Shown: positions 33,211 to 44,263, numbered from the stretch's first letter. The stretch is 64,000 nucleotides of DNA from Adenophora triphylla var. japonica (GCA_022495995.1 JAFEMH010001463.1:1-64000); one strand, 5' to 3'. A program made the numbers and translations. Notes: generated by a model from the sequence alone, not told the origin.

Positions 33211-34777
33211 TGATGGATGTGTATTTTCCCATCCAAATGATGCACTTTTAGGCTTTCTTTGTGTTTGATTCCCGAGTTTTATGTATATTTGATGTGGTTT
33301 GTGAGTATTTTATGAGTACAGGGTATAGAGCTGATTAAAGATGTATTTTATGGCTAAAAAGTGCAAAAGGAATAAAGTGGAGCGGAGCAGAGAAGGAAAA
33401 AAACTGAAATTACGAGCTCAAGGACTAAACTGGCATTTGGAAGCTTTTGGATCAAATGGGAAATATTGGAAAATTCAAGGACTAAACAGGAAATATGGAA
33501 TTTTTGGACGAATTTGATTTATAAAAATTCCTGGGTTAAAATGAAAAATAAAGTCTCAAAGAGCGAAGTGCAAAAGAAGTCATTATAGTGGTCAAATTGC
33601 GATTGCAAAAGTGCGAGACGAAACAAGTATTGAATTGGTACAAATTACAAATCAAGGCCACTGTTTTGCTTGGTAAATGGCCGGACACTGCTGGGGAGTT
33701 GGGGCCAGCTTCAAGGCCAGTTGGGGCCAAGGCCTGGGATGCTTGGGCCAAGGCAAACAAGGCGCTGTGCAAGGCAAAGTCACTGTCACTAAGGGCGGAC
33801 GCGCCAATAGCCAGAGCGGCCGCGCTCCACTCGATTCCAGCATTATTTTTACGTATCAATTCAGGGGCATTATCGACATTTCCTCACCTGGGTCCCTAGC
33901 TTTGCCCTATTCTTTTTTATAAATAATCACAGCAGCCGTGTAAAGGAGGATATTTAGAATATATATCACATATCATAGTATTAGAGATTTAGAGTTTTAT
34001 TTTCTTTTCTTGGATCAACATCATTGAAGAAGAAGAACGATTCTTTTCAGGTTTTTATTATTTATTAATTATGAGTAGCTAAATTTATTAGATTTGTAGA
34101 TTGTTTTGATCTTTACCCGGATTTCTATGCAATAGTATTTTAATTCTTTCTATTTAATTCCTTCTAGTTCAATAATAGATTCTTAATTTTCTGTTCTTAG
34201 ATTTGAGACGTATGTTAAGATACGAACTCGTCTTTGAATAATTGGGTATTGAATTCGCCATTAATTTGGGATTTTGATACATAGACCATTATTGATTGAA
34301 TAATTTGGTCTGTGCCGTAATAGAAGCGGATCAATATTAGGTTCTTTTATTCTTATGTGTTTAATATATTCTTGGCATATTGTGGAACCGTAATAGACAC
34401 TACAATATTAAAAAGAGTATTTAGGATTGTAACCCGGCCACCTAACCGTGTCGATCCTAGCCAAAGTGAATGAACCCTAGAAGTTGAGTTAATGTTTTAT
34501 AAGTAAAATTTTGCATAGAATGATGGTAAAGTGAAATCCAATCTACGAATCTCTGCTCATAATCTGTTTTCTTGCTTAGTTAGTTTCTGTTATTTAGTTT
34601 ATGCTTTTAGTCTTAAATCAAATCAAAAATATAAACTTTGGTTACTTATTCACTGCTTTCGCTTTACTTGTTTACCAACGAGTCTCTGTGGATTCGACCC
34701 CTGCATTTGCATACTGCTACACCGGTAGTGAGTACACTTGCTCGGTTTTTATTACAAGAGGGAGTTTTCCTCCATCA
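33211..34777 (+). repeat. 5' LTR of element A
   Basis: TGATGGATGTG...TTTTCCTCCATCA. Contains a GGCC-rich short-repeat segment (33690-33760) and a TATA-like 'tttttataaataatc' near 33914. Open frames on either strand within it recur identically in the 3' LTR and have no protein features. Confidence 0.97.
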
Positions 34778-34783
34778 AGTTTT

Positions 34784-34801
34784 TGGCGCCGTTGCCGGGG
34801 A
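34784..34801 (+). promoter_or_regulatory. Primer binding site of element A
   Basis: TGGCGCCGTTGCCGGGGA, six bases after the LTR. This is the Athila-type site attributed to tRNA-Asp. Confidence 0.9.
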
Positions 34802-34835
34802 CTTGTTGCAAGTAAACAAGTAGGTTAGGTAGTGA

Positions 34836-36016
34836 ATGCAAGGTCGTCGTTCTTTGAAGCCTACATTGGTGCCATTGGACGACAACATAAATAGACTTGA
34901 GGAAGAATTTGAGGGCGATCCCCTCTTTAATCCCCTCTTTCGATTCGGACATCGAGTCCGAACCCTCCACCACCGAGGTAGAGGAAGAAAAGCCGAGATG
35001 GCGTAACCACCGGCTCAAACAATGAATGATTTCTGAGACCTAGGGTAGACACATCTACCTCTTGCATAGTGCTGTCCGATGCACCAAAAATCTAGAGGTC
35101 AAAGGACAATACTTTGCCATGTTGCCAAGCTTTCACGGATTGCTGGTGAGGATGCACTTTACGTTCCTCAAAGAGTATATTATTGTTGTTGCTCAATTTT
35201 TTGTTAAGACAGGAGTGAGAGGAGCAAATTAGACCGAAGTGTTTTCCTTACACTCTTAAGGGAGTGGCTAAAACATGGTTGCCGATGCTTGCACCGAGCA
35301 AAGCATTAGTACTTGGGTAGAATTGCAAGATGTGTTCCTTAAAAGATATTACCCACATCATCTCGTTGGCTAGCTTTAGACGTAAATTGATGACATTTTC
35401 CCAAGATGTGGGGGAGCCCTTTCATGAGGCATGGGAAAGATTTAATACGATGATAATGCAATGTCCCCATCATAATTTCACACTACCCTCACTGAACCAA
35501 GCCTTCTATGATGGCTTGAATGACAATGGTCAATCAATGGTTGACAATGCTGCTGGAGGCTCAATTGGAGCCAAGACCCCGGATGAGACCAAGGCTTTAT
35601 TTGAGATGTTGAGTGCTAATTCTCAACAAAAGAGTTCGAGGGGTAGGACAAGGGGGGTATTAGATTTGACTGCTACTGATAATCTTTCTAAGCAAATTGC
35701 AGTCTTGAGTAGTAAATTTGATAAATTGACTGCCTGTGGCACTTCTGTTGGTGCCAATGTTATTACTGATTATTGTACAAATTGTGGTTTGTCATCTCAT
35801 GTGACTAATATGTGTCCAAGTGCAGCAAATTTCTTTTATAATCATGAACAGGCACATGCTTTCAATGGATATGCACCAAGGCCACCACCCCAAGGCAACC
35901 CATATGGTAACTACAATTCATGGGGTGGCCATCATAATCAGCAAGTGAAACCTCTTCATGTGCCACCACCTGGACAACATGATAAAGAGCCTTGGGAGCC
36001 GGCAAATCCAGCCTAA
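34836..36016 (+). pseudogene. gag: Element A gag (Athila type)
   Basis: A likely start ATG at 34836 (MQGRRSLKPTLVPLDDNINR) is followed by several stops and shifts up to about 35380. From there the frame is open: KLMTFSQDVGEPFHEAWERF, QCPHHNFTLPSLNQAFYDGL, NAAGGSIGAKTPDETKALFE, then a zinc knuckle of CX2CX4HX4C form (CTNCGLSSHVTNMC) and a proline/asparagine-rich tail. This is the Athila gag pattern. The damaged N-terminal half means this copy does not make full gag, although its LTRs are nearly identical. Confidence 0.88.
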
Positions 36017-36070
36017 GGATGGAGATGCAAAGAAAGCAATAGAAATACAGTAATCTTTGCGTTTGAAAAG

Positions 36071-37306
36071 ATGGGCACACAAGTAGAGCAACTTGTGAAG
36101 GTTGCCCAAGATTTGATGAAAGAGAAGAACCCACCTGAGCAAGCAAAGTCAATCACAACAGTGTGGGACGAAAGTGAGGAAATTGAGGAGGTATTTCTAT
36201 CTTCTCTTGATAATTTTGATTGTTTTAATAATAATGATGAGGTTAATGAGGATGAGAGTGGGGAGATTCAACATGTATTTTCTGCATTAAATTTAGAAAC
36301 CCCTCTCCCTAATGTTGTAAAAACCACATCCCCGAGTGGTGTGGAGTTTAAAAAAATCAAACATGTTCAAAAAGACCCCGGATGTTTCACTATCCCAATT
36401 TCTTTAGGGGGTCAAAATTTTAAAGGTTTGTTGGATCTTGGGGCAAGTGTCAATGTGATGCCCTTTCATGTTTTTAGAAGTTTGGGGGTATGTGAGTTGA
36501 AACCACCCATGAGAGACTTGCAATTGGCGGATCTCTCAATCAAAAGACCTTTAGGGGTTATTGAAGGGGTGTTGGTTAAAATTGATAAAATCATTATCCC
36601 TATTGACTTTTATGTGATGTGTATGGAGGGATCAAGTGAGGAACAACTGAAAACTCCCATTCTACTTGGGAGGCCATTTATGTTTGACACTAAGGCCACC
36701 ATTGATGTGTGTCAAGGGGTGGTGTCCTTGAGAGGTATGGGGGAGGAATGTAAATTTTGTATGCTTAAAACTGATGAGAAACCCTCCCCCAAATATGATT
36801 TTGTAGGAGCCATAACTGATGTTCCAATTTTTAAAGATGATGTGAATGGATGTGAGAAAAGTGGGGATAATGCGGACGTTTGTCCTATGGCTAGTAACAT
36901 TAAGGCCGACCAATACTCTAGGAGTAACGGGTCGTATCACTCCCCACACGACTCCCATAAAGAGTCGAATCCATCACATTTACCACAAGGGCCTTCAAAA
37001 TCGAGAGTTAGTGAGGAGAGTTATAGTGATTTATCTGATTCTATATTTTTAAATATTTTTGTGCATGATAACTCTCTTGATCTTGGTTGTGAGAATGGTA
37101 TTTTGCAGGTTGAAAGAGTTGAGTTTGGGGGTGAGTACCCCAATAAAAAGAAAAGAAAGATGGGTAAGCACAAGCGTAAAATTTCGAAAATAAATGTGGC
37201 TTTACCCCTACTTGTTGACAATGGAGAGCTGATTTGGAGAGAGAAGGGCGTTTGTGCCCGTGAGGAAAAGAGATGGTCCAAAGGCCGCAAAGCAAAGGCC
37301 AAGTAA
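36071..37306 (+). CDS. Element A aspartic protease polyprotein, no RT attached
   Basis: Open for 411 codons from an ATG at 36071 (MGTQVEQLVKVAQDLM). An acidic N-terminal region precedes the Athila protease: FTIPISLGGQNFKGLLDLGA (active site LDLGAS), VNVMPFHVFRSLG, LQLADLSIKRPLGVIEGVLV, LLGRPFMFDTKATIDV. The remaining 150 residues are hydrophilic and end in a basic cluster (NKKKRKMGKHKRKI), with no RT, RNase H or integrase. In complete Athila elements the pol domains follow directly, so they were lost by deletion. The frame is intact. Confidence 0.82.
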   Translation: MGTQVEQLVKVAQDLMKEKNPPEQAKSITTVWDESEEIEEVFLSSLDNFDCFNNNDEVNEDESGEIQHVFSALNLETPLPNVVKTTSPSGVEFKKIKHVQKDPGCFTIPISLGGQNFKGLLDLGASVNVMPFHVFRSLGVCELKPPMRDLQLADLSIKRPLGVIEGVLVKIDKIIIPIDFYVMCMEGSSEEQLKTPILLGRPFMFDTKATIDVCQGVVSLRGMGEECKFCMLKTDEKPSPKYDFVGAITDVPIFKDDVNGCEKSGDNADVCPMASNIKADQYSRSNGSYHSPHDSHKESNPSHLPQGPSKSRVSEESYSDLSDSIFLNIFVHDNSLDLGCENGILQVERVEFGGEYPNKKKRKMGKHKRKISKINVALPLLVDNGELIWREKGVCAREEKRWSKGRKAKAK

Positions 37307-38943
37307 GATTGGGACCATAGTCGGGCTAACGACTTTAACCAAATGCGCTGCTTGGGAGGCAACCCAATGAGGTATGTTTTATTTTTGTCTTAATTATTGT
37401 TTAGTAGTGTCTTGCCATCCGTTAAGCCCAAGGCACGCTTTTGTTCTCTGTGCTATGAGGACATAGCATGTTTTGAGTTTGGGGGTGGGCAACTCTCCGA
37501 GTTTGTGGGTTTATAGGGGAGTGTATATAGTGTCACCCTCTAAAAAAATAGAAAATTTTAAAAATTTTGTTCTTTTCATAGTTGGGATGTTGGTCAAAGT
37601 CTGTGATGATTAGAGTGTGCTTTAATTTTAAAATCACATGTGCTATTATTAGTATGGTGATTGGGATTGCATTGAAACATTTAAATTATGATTGCACCAC
37701 CTCTCACTTCCGTATCATATTCTTGGTCATTGTCATCAACTTAGGTGCCTTTTATGGGATCACTTTGTGTATTCTCGGGGTCCCTAGAACATGTTTGCAT
37801 GATTGTCAATAACACGTCAATAGGTTACTTGGTATATATGGCTATTTTTTGAATCCCTTTTTGTAAGCCTTAAACTTTCTAGTCACTAAAAATATTCCGC
37901 TAGAACCCCTTTTGAGCTTGAAAAAGAATGGAATCTCTCACAAAGTGGGAGGTTATCTTAGACCACCATTCGCCTTCTTTTGTACCCTCATTGTCCTACC
38001 CTTTTAACCTATACACAAATTTAATTTTTTCCACCTTTTCAAGAAAGTGAAACTAGGGAATGAATTGGAAATTGTGGGGGAAGTTTGGAAAATCAAGGGT
38101 GGAGTGGAAAGTGGTCACGAAAATAAAGAAAAGGGTCATGTTATGTAATGAAAAGAGGGGCTTGATAAGAAAAAAATAAAAAAAAAAACAAATTTGAATG
38201 CACATTCTTCGGGATGTAATTGTGCAAAGCAAAAAAAAAAAAAAAAAAAAAAAATAAAAAAAATTTCAAGCCCTCTCTAATATCAAAGTGGAATTATATT
38301 TCAAGGTGACCAAAGAAAGTAGTGGAATGTGCCCAACCCCATGTTGATGTATGAAAAAGTTTTAGTTTGTGGGTTGGCACATTGGAAAGTAATAAGGGTG
38401 AGTGGAGGATGTATTGTTAAAAGAAGGCTTTCTAGTTTCACTTTCTTGTTTTCGTATGTCATTACCTTCATTTGTAACTATGAACCTAGCCCTGCGATCT
38501 TTCGCACTTAACTGTTAGGCCATATTATTCTTTCAATATCGAGTAACCGGGTTGACAATCGTGTAAATATGCATATGAGTGTCCTTTTTGGTTTGTACTG
38601 TCTATGACATATTGATTTAGAGCATCACTTAGTGAATCCATAAACAATCTTAGGTTGTTGGCAGTGACCTCCCATAATTCATTCATCATTCAGGCCGCGG
38701 TGGAAAATTGTGAGTTTTATGCTTCAATGTGATTGTAATCCCATTACTGTGGTGGCACTTGTTGATTATGTGTGTTGGTGAGAATCTGAGACTTGTATGG
38801 CCAATGAATCATCTGTGATAGAACATCCCAAAAATATTATTTTGTTTTAATGTTTTATAATTAGTAGTATTTAGAGTAGTTTTATTTTACTTCTTTTAGT
38901 TTTGTTTTACTCGGGACGAGCAAAAGGTTAGTTTGTGGGTGTT
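37307..38943 (+). other. Noncoding 3' interior of element A
   Basis: A perfect small hairpin TTGGGAGGCAACCCAA (37353-37368) follows the coding frame by about 50 bp. A GTTTGGGGGTGGG purine tract lies near 37467-37480, a poly-A run at 38230-38255, and the terminal polypurine-like GTTTGTGGGTGTT at the 3' LTR boundary (38931-38943). No open frame of note. Confidence 0.7.
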
Positions 38944-40510
38944 TGATGGATGTGTATTTACCCATCCAAATGATGCACTTTTAGGCTTTCTTTGTGTTTG
39001 ATTCCCGAGTTTTATGTATATTTGATGTGGTTTGTGAGTATTTTATGAGTACAGGGTATAGAGCTGATTAAAGATGTATTTTATGGCTAAAAAGTGCAAA
39101 AGGAATAAAGTGGAGCGGAGCAGAGAAGGAAAAAAACTGAAATTACGAGCTCAAGGACTAAACTGGCATTTGGAAGCTTTTGGATCAAATGGGAAATATT
39201 GGAAAATTCAAGGACTAAACAGGAAATATGGAATTTTTGGACGAATTTGATTTATAAAAATTCCTGGGTTAAAATGAAAAATAAAGTCTCAAAGAGCGAA
39301 GTGCAAAAGAAGTCATTATAGTGGTCAAATTGCGATTGCAAAAGTGCGAGACGAAACAAGTATTGAATTGGTACAAATTACAAATCAAGGCCACTGTTTT
39401 GCTTGGTAAATGGCCGGACACTGCTGGGGAGTTGGGGCCAGCTTCAAGGCCAGTTGGGGCCAAGGCCTGGGATGCTTGGGCCAAGGCAAACAAGGCGCTG
39501 TGCAAGGCAAAGTCACTGTCACTAAGGGCGGACGCGCCAATAGCCAGAGCGGCCGCGCTCCACTCGATTCCAGCATTATTTTTACGTATCAATTCAGGGG
39601 CATTATCGACATTTCCTCACCTGGGTCCCTAGCTTTGCCCTATTCTTTTTTATAAATAATCACAGCAGCCGTGTAAAGGAGGATATTTAGAATATATATC
39701 ACATATCATAGTATTAGAGATTTAGAGTTTTATTTTCTTTTCTTGGATCAACATCATTGAAGAAGAAGAACGATTCTTTTCAGGTTTTTATTATTTATTA
39801 ATTATGAGTAGCTAAATTTATTAGATTTGTAGATTGTTTTGATCTTTACCCGGATTTCTATGCAATAGTATTTTAATTCTTTCTATTTAATTCCTTCTAG
39901 TTCAATAATAGATTCTTAATTTTCTGTTCTTAGATTTGAGACGTATGTTAAGATACGAACTCGTCTTTGAATAATTGGGTATTGAATTCGCCATTAATTT
40001 GGGATTTTGATACATAGACCATTATTGATTGAATAATTTGGTCTGTGCCGTAATAGAAGCGGATCAATATTAGGTTCTTTTATTCTTATGTGTTTAATAT
40101 ATTCTTGGCATATTGTGGAACCGTAATAGACACTACAATATTAAAAAGAGTATTTAGGATTGTAACCCGGCCACCTAACCGTGTCGATCCTAGCCAAAGT
40201 GAATGAACCCTAGAAGTTGAGTTAATGTTTTATAAGTAAAATTTTGCATAGAATGATGGTAAAGTGAAATCCAATCTACGAATCTCTCGCTCATAACTGC
40301 TTTCTTGCTTAGTTAGTTTCTGTTATTTAGTTTATGCTTTTAGTCTTAAATCAAATCAAAAATATAAACTTTGGTTACTTATTCACTGCTTTCGCTTTAC
40401 TTGTTTACCAACGAGTCTCTGTGGATTCGACCCCTGCATTTGCATACTGCTACACCGGTAGTGAGTACACTTGCTCGGTTTTTATTACAAGAGGGAGTTT
40501 TCCTCCATCA
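38944..40510 (+). repeat. 3' LTR of element A
   Basis: Same length as the 5' copy (1567 bp) and almost identical, followed by the duplicated TTCAT at 40511. Confidence 0.97.
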
Positions 40511-41538
40511 TTCATCATCAAACGTAACAGAGAAAGACTGGCCGTAGAAGAATGGTTCGCAAAAATGGTCTCAGAAAGAATATACCAGAGAGCACCCCTC
40601 ACCAGTCGATCAGTGACTGCATTTGGCTTCTCAGCATACTCCTCAATTTGACGCCGGAGAGGTGTCAACTCAGCAGCAAACCCCTTGACCTTGTTAGGGG
40701 GGAAACCAATCAACTGCCTCCACGCAGCTGGACTCGCAGGCTTATAACCCGAAAACTTTGGCAGGGGATCGCCAATAAACTCCAATCCCGTAATGGCAAG
40801 AAAATTAGTCGGAGTCATCGTTGCTTCCCCGAAGCGCAAATGAACGGTGTGGGTAGTATCCCACCACCTCTCCCGAATAGCCTGGAGAACTTGGGGAGTC
40901 CGCCTTATTCCCCGGAGATTGTCAACAAAATTCAGAAGACCCGTTTGGGCCACCCTATCCCGAACGCCATCAAGATCCTTGATCTTGTCCCACACCTCCT
41001 TAGCCATTTTTGGGCTTCCTCGGCAATTCTTCGTTGACTTATACGACTGCAAAAATAGAGGAAAAACAGAGAGGGCAATATTAGAAATCATTCCATGTCA
41101 AGAAATCAATGAAATAGAAGAAAATTTTCATTGGGACATTTCATCAAACACTTGGCGTGCGTACAAGAAAAGCTTGCCCAAGGGTGTCATTCATGATCCG
41201 AATCAACCTCTCCTACAATCCATGATGTGTAGGAGGCTCATACACATGCAATGCAACAACAATCATCCAAAGAAATGCACAAAACCAACGCATGCAAAAG
41301 GAACCTAGTTCTAGGCATGAACAAGAACAAAAGCCATTGATAAAATTTTGAATTCAAGGGAAAGGGAATTCAAACTCAATGCAAGGCAAGAATCAAGAGG
41401 TGGGGAAGAAATTCTTACCAAACCCTCCCGAACAGCGATAGAGATGTGCGCATGCCTATCGAAGGTGAGATCATCGCGAGGATAATCCTTCCCTAGCAAA
41501 TAGCTCCCCAAAATCAGATTCCTTTGTTCTTGAGCCAT
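40511..41538 (-). pseudogene. Antisense gene 2 of element B (plant mobile domain), 5' part
   Basis: ATG at 41538 (MAQEQRNLILGSYLLGKDYP). Exon 1 ends after 40 codons at GTAAGA (41418). Exon 2 starts after tttttgcag at 41046 in phase 0 (SYKSTKNCRGSPKMAKEVWD) and contains RRTPQVLQAIRERWWDTTHT, LRFGEATMTPTNFLAITGLE, FIGDPLPKFSGYKPASPAAW and SETIFANHSS, the plant mobile domain pattern seen in MAIN-like proteins. Element A entered within exon 2. If it is removed with one TTCAT copy, the frame runs on without a break into the part at 33205. This end of the gene is otherwise undamaged. Confidence 0.82.
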
Positions 41539-41684
41539 TGATTATGGAGGGAGGAGGGATTGAGAATGGATTAGGAGGAGAATCACCAAGCAAATCCACG
41601 AAAAATCACAGAGAAAACGACCTTGGCTCGAGCTAGGGAGGGAAATTTTGAAAAGGATGTTTTCAAAATAAGCAAGAGCTGCTG

Positions 41685-41743
41685 TTTATATGCCCCAACA
41701 GTACAAGTCTCGCGCGGTATATTATATCTCGCCGCGAGATATA
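41685..41743 (-). promoter_or_regulatory. Promoter of antisense gene 2: palindrome pair and TATA box
   Basis: GTCTCGCGCGGTAT (from 41707) and TATATCTCGCCGCGAGATATA (41723-41743, written in full as a 21-base arm-to-arm match, core CTCGCCGCGAG) lie just upstream on the minus strand of TATAAA (41685-41690), about 150 bp before the ATG at 41538. Confidence 0.62.
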
Positions 41744-41969
41744 CCTTCTGGAAAGTGACCAAATTGTCCTCGACAATAAGCGTCTACGCAACGTCAAAAT
41801 TCAAGATTTTGACACATTTACCCTTGGAAATGATAAACTAGCAAGGAAACTTGGAAAAATCGGCACCACAAGTCACGGAACGAGCCAAATGTGACATGCG
41901 CACGATCGCCCTAAGACGGCACTGGGCCGCCCGAGAACCGAGTGGTCCAAAGATCAACTCAATCCACAT

Positions 41970-42300
41970 GATTCAGAGCCCAGAAAGGTGAATCATCAAA
42001 GAAAAAGCCCGGTCCAACGCCCAAACAGGTGGATCGTCATCAGAAAAGCCCGGTCCAACGCCCAAACAGGTGGATCGTCATCAGAAAAGCCCGGTCCAAT
42101 GCCCAAACAGGTGGATCGTCAAACCAAAAGCTCGGTCCAACGCCCAAACAGGTGGATCGTCATCAGAAAAGCTCGGTCCAATGCCCAAACAGGTGGATCG
42201 TCGAACCAAAGGCCCGATTCAACGCCCAAACAGGTGAATCGTCATCCCCAACAACAAAAAAGGCCCGATTCGGAGCCCAGAAAGGCGAATCGTCACAAAA
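41970..42300. repeat. 41-bp tandem repeat near the 3' end of element B, ~7-8 copies
   Basis: Units of AGCCCGGTCCAACGCCCAAA followed by CAGGTGGATCGTCATCAGAAA at 42006, 42047, 42088, 42129 and onward, with more diverged copies at both ends (to about 42380). It lies between the antisense gene promoter and the 3' LTR. Confidence 0.92.
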
Positions 42301-42653
42301 CCGACAGGACTCAGAGGACCGGACAGGTAAGCCTTTGTTTTCTAACATAGTTCCCGCAGGTTCGGAGCCCAGACAGGCAAATCTTCAGACAGAGAGGTAT
42401 ACTCAGAATTGGGTCTTGATTGGATTCCTCAGTATGAATTTACCTTTTCAAAAACAAAATCTCCTCGATTTTCAAATGATTTTCAAAATACCTAAAGCAG
42501 CCTTTTCGTGTTTTGGAGTCGAACTACGTCATGGTCTGATTCTCCGATAGAGATACGTAGGAAGCCGTGCGGCCCGACCATCCCGATGTTCAGAATGATG
42601 TCTTTTCTATCGTCGACATGACTTCTTTCATAAGACTTGTCGCCAAGGGGCTC

Positions 42654-43646
42654 TGTAGACACCCCATTCTGAACACATCAGATCATACTTATACCACTCT
42701 AAGTCTCGCTTTGAGTCAAGAAGTAGAAATCCACCATTTCGTCATGTTTCGTTAAGTTTTAACTAACCATCGTTAGTTTGGGACTAAACTGCATACGAGA
42801 TAACGAGGAAAGGACAAAACTGTCCACAGGAGCAATATCTCGCCGAGAGATGGCGTGTCTCGCGCGAGATATTCCCCCTCTGCAGATTGCAGACGACAGT
42901 TTCCTCGTCGATTTCAACCTATTTCCAGGATAAAACTTTATCCCTCCGGCCAACCAATGGGATTTGGAGTCTAGAACCATCTGATAGGGTTTTACCTCTC
43001 CACTTCTTCCTATCCATCCCCTATAAATACTTGGTGACTTCCAAGGATCAAAGGACCGCGAATTTTCACAACACACACACATTTTGTTGGCTTCTTTCCC
43101 TGAAAGAATCCTACAAAATCACCCTAAAAACTCACCTCATAGTTTGTTTGTCAACCTTGTTGATAAACAAACATCAAGCTCCAAGTCAAGGACCGAGGCG
43201 AAGCTCTGTCCGTATCAAGACTCGATTCTAAACTTGAGTCGAAACTCTGCCCAAATCACCTCACGCAAGGTAATCCCTAAATCCCTTTCTAATTGATTGT
43301 TAGAGTGGTATAAGTCCATAGAATCTAGGATCGGCCTAGAGCCTCTCCAAATCATGGAGACGGTCTCGAAGCAATTGATCCTACATTCCGTTTAATCCTG
43401 TTAAATGGACCTTTGTTTGTAATATTAAAAATCATTTTTATTCTTTTTTTTTTGAAAAACTCTCTTTTCTTTAGCAAGACCGATCTCCGGATTGGGTGAA
43501 ATGGATGCTCCTTGACCTACCCATTTCCTAACCTAAGCCCCGAACCCAAATCTCTTTCAAAATGGTTTTCCTATTTTCTCCAATCGAATAATATAGGTGG
43601 AGACTCAAAACAAAAAGATAAAATTCTTTTTCCTCACAACGCTACA
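42654..43646 (+). repeat. 3' LTR of element B (993 bp) with polypurine tract
   Basis: Copy of 20597-21588, preceded by the purine-rich AAGGGGCTC (42645-42653) and followed by the duplicated CACCC. Palindrome pair at 42836-42870, TATA at about 43022. Confidence 0.96.
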
Positions 43647-43651
43647 CACCC

Positions 43652-44263
43652 TCCAAAGTTTGAGGAAAGCATTGGTCCAAGATTGTGTTATCAACGCCCA
43701 TTGAAAGCATAGCCCAAGTGTAGGTCTCAACATGAGCTCGAGGACAGGTAGTACCATTAAACTTGACAATATCGGGTGTCTTGTACTTGCGTGGGAACTT
43801 GGTGACGGATTGTTGAAGAGCATCGAGATCAAATGGGATGAATGACCCCTTTGGAGTGTCAAGGGTTGCAAGTTTCTTCTCAGGATAGTTCTTAGTAACA
43901 TGGTTACCAAGTTTAGTAGTTTCATCACTACCTTCCTTTTTGGTCTTAGTGCTCTTGGATACATGTCCCTCATCATCGGAGGAGGATGAATCAGATTCTT
44001 CCTCTTTCTTGCTTGACCTCTTGGTTTTTCTATTTTTTTTTTTTGGTGTAGGATTCCTCTTCATTGGAGGAGGATTACTCTTTCTGCTTTTGTTTTCTTC
44101 CTTTCTTGATTTTTATATTGTGGAGCTCTTGCATGAGGGCAGCCATTTGGGCATTTTGTTCCTCAATTTTCTTACTTTGTTTATCCATCTTAAGCAGGGC
44201 TTGGATGAGTTGGGCCTTAGCTTAGTTGATTTCGGCCTCGGTGACAGAAGGAGAAGCAGACAT
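43652..44263 (-). pseudogene. gag: Element C gag, N-terminal part
   Basis: ATG at 44263 (MSASPSVTEAEIN then a stop at 44222). A lysine/serine-rich segment follows in a shifted frame (KRNPTPKKKNRKTKR, EEESDSSSSDDEGHVSK), then LATLDTPKGSFIPFDLDALQ, KYKTPDIVKFNGTTCPRAHV and MLSMGVDNTILDQCFPQTLE up to the B insertion. It is clearly homologous to B gag. It continues at 20596. Confidence 0.85.

Larger units (their letters stand above)
33211..40510 (+). mobile_element. Element A: young Athila-like gag-protease element, TSD TTCAT
   Basis: LTRs of 1567 bp each (33211-34777 and 38944-40510) with TGATGGA...TCCATCA ends and perfect duplication TTCAT (33206-33210, 40511-40515). By eye the LTRs differ only at one base near the start and in a small cluster around 34555-34580, so the insertion is recent. 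The 4.17-kb interior codes for gag and protease only. It is inserted in an exon of the antisense plant mobile domain gene of B. Confidence 0.97.
20597..43646 (+). mobile_element. Element B: Tat-like retrotransposon with two antisense genes, TSD CACCC
   Basis: LTRs 20597-21588 and 42654-43646, perfect duplication CACCC (20592-20596 and 43647-43651). Without element A and its duplication it is about 15.7 kb, large for Ty3/gypsy but within the range of Tat/Ogre elements. Order: LTR, PBS, 1.25-kb leader, gag, protease, G-patch, RT, RNase H, integrase, tandem hairpins, two minus-strand genes, 41-bp tandem repeat, polypurine tract, LTR. The LTRs differ at a few percent of positions by eye. The coding frames carry several frameshifts and stops, so it cannot now move by itself. 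Confidence 0.95.

Noticed and set aside
33536..33922. Four open frames inside the A LTR, identical at 39269-39655
   Set aside because: Identity only reflects LTR duplication. No motif, overlapping on both strands in a GC-rich noncoding segment.
41970..42380. CRISPR-like direct repeats
   Set aside because: The 41-bp units are adjacent with no unique spacers, and the context is a plant retrotransposon; an ordinary tandem repeat.
41988..42550. Proline/arginine-rich frames over the 41-bp repeat
   Set aside because: Two overlapping frames both open because of the repeat; no homology or start context.
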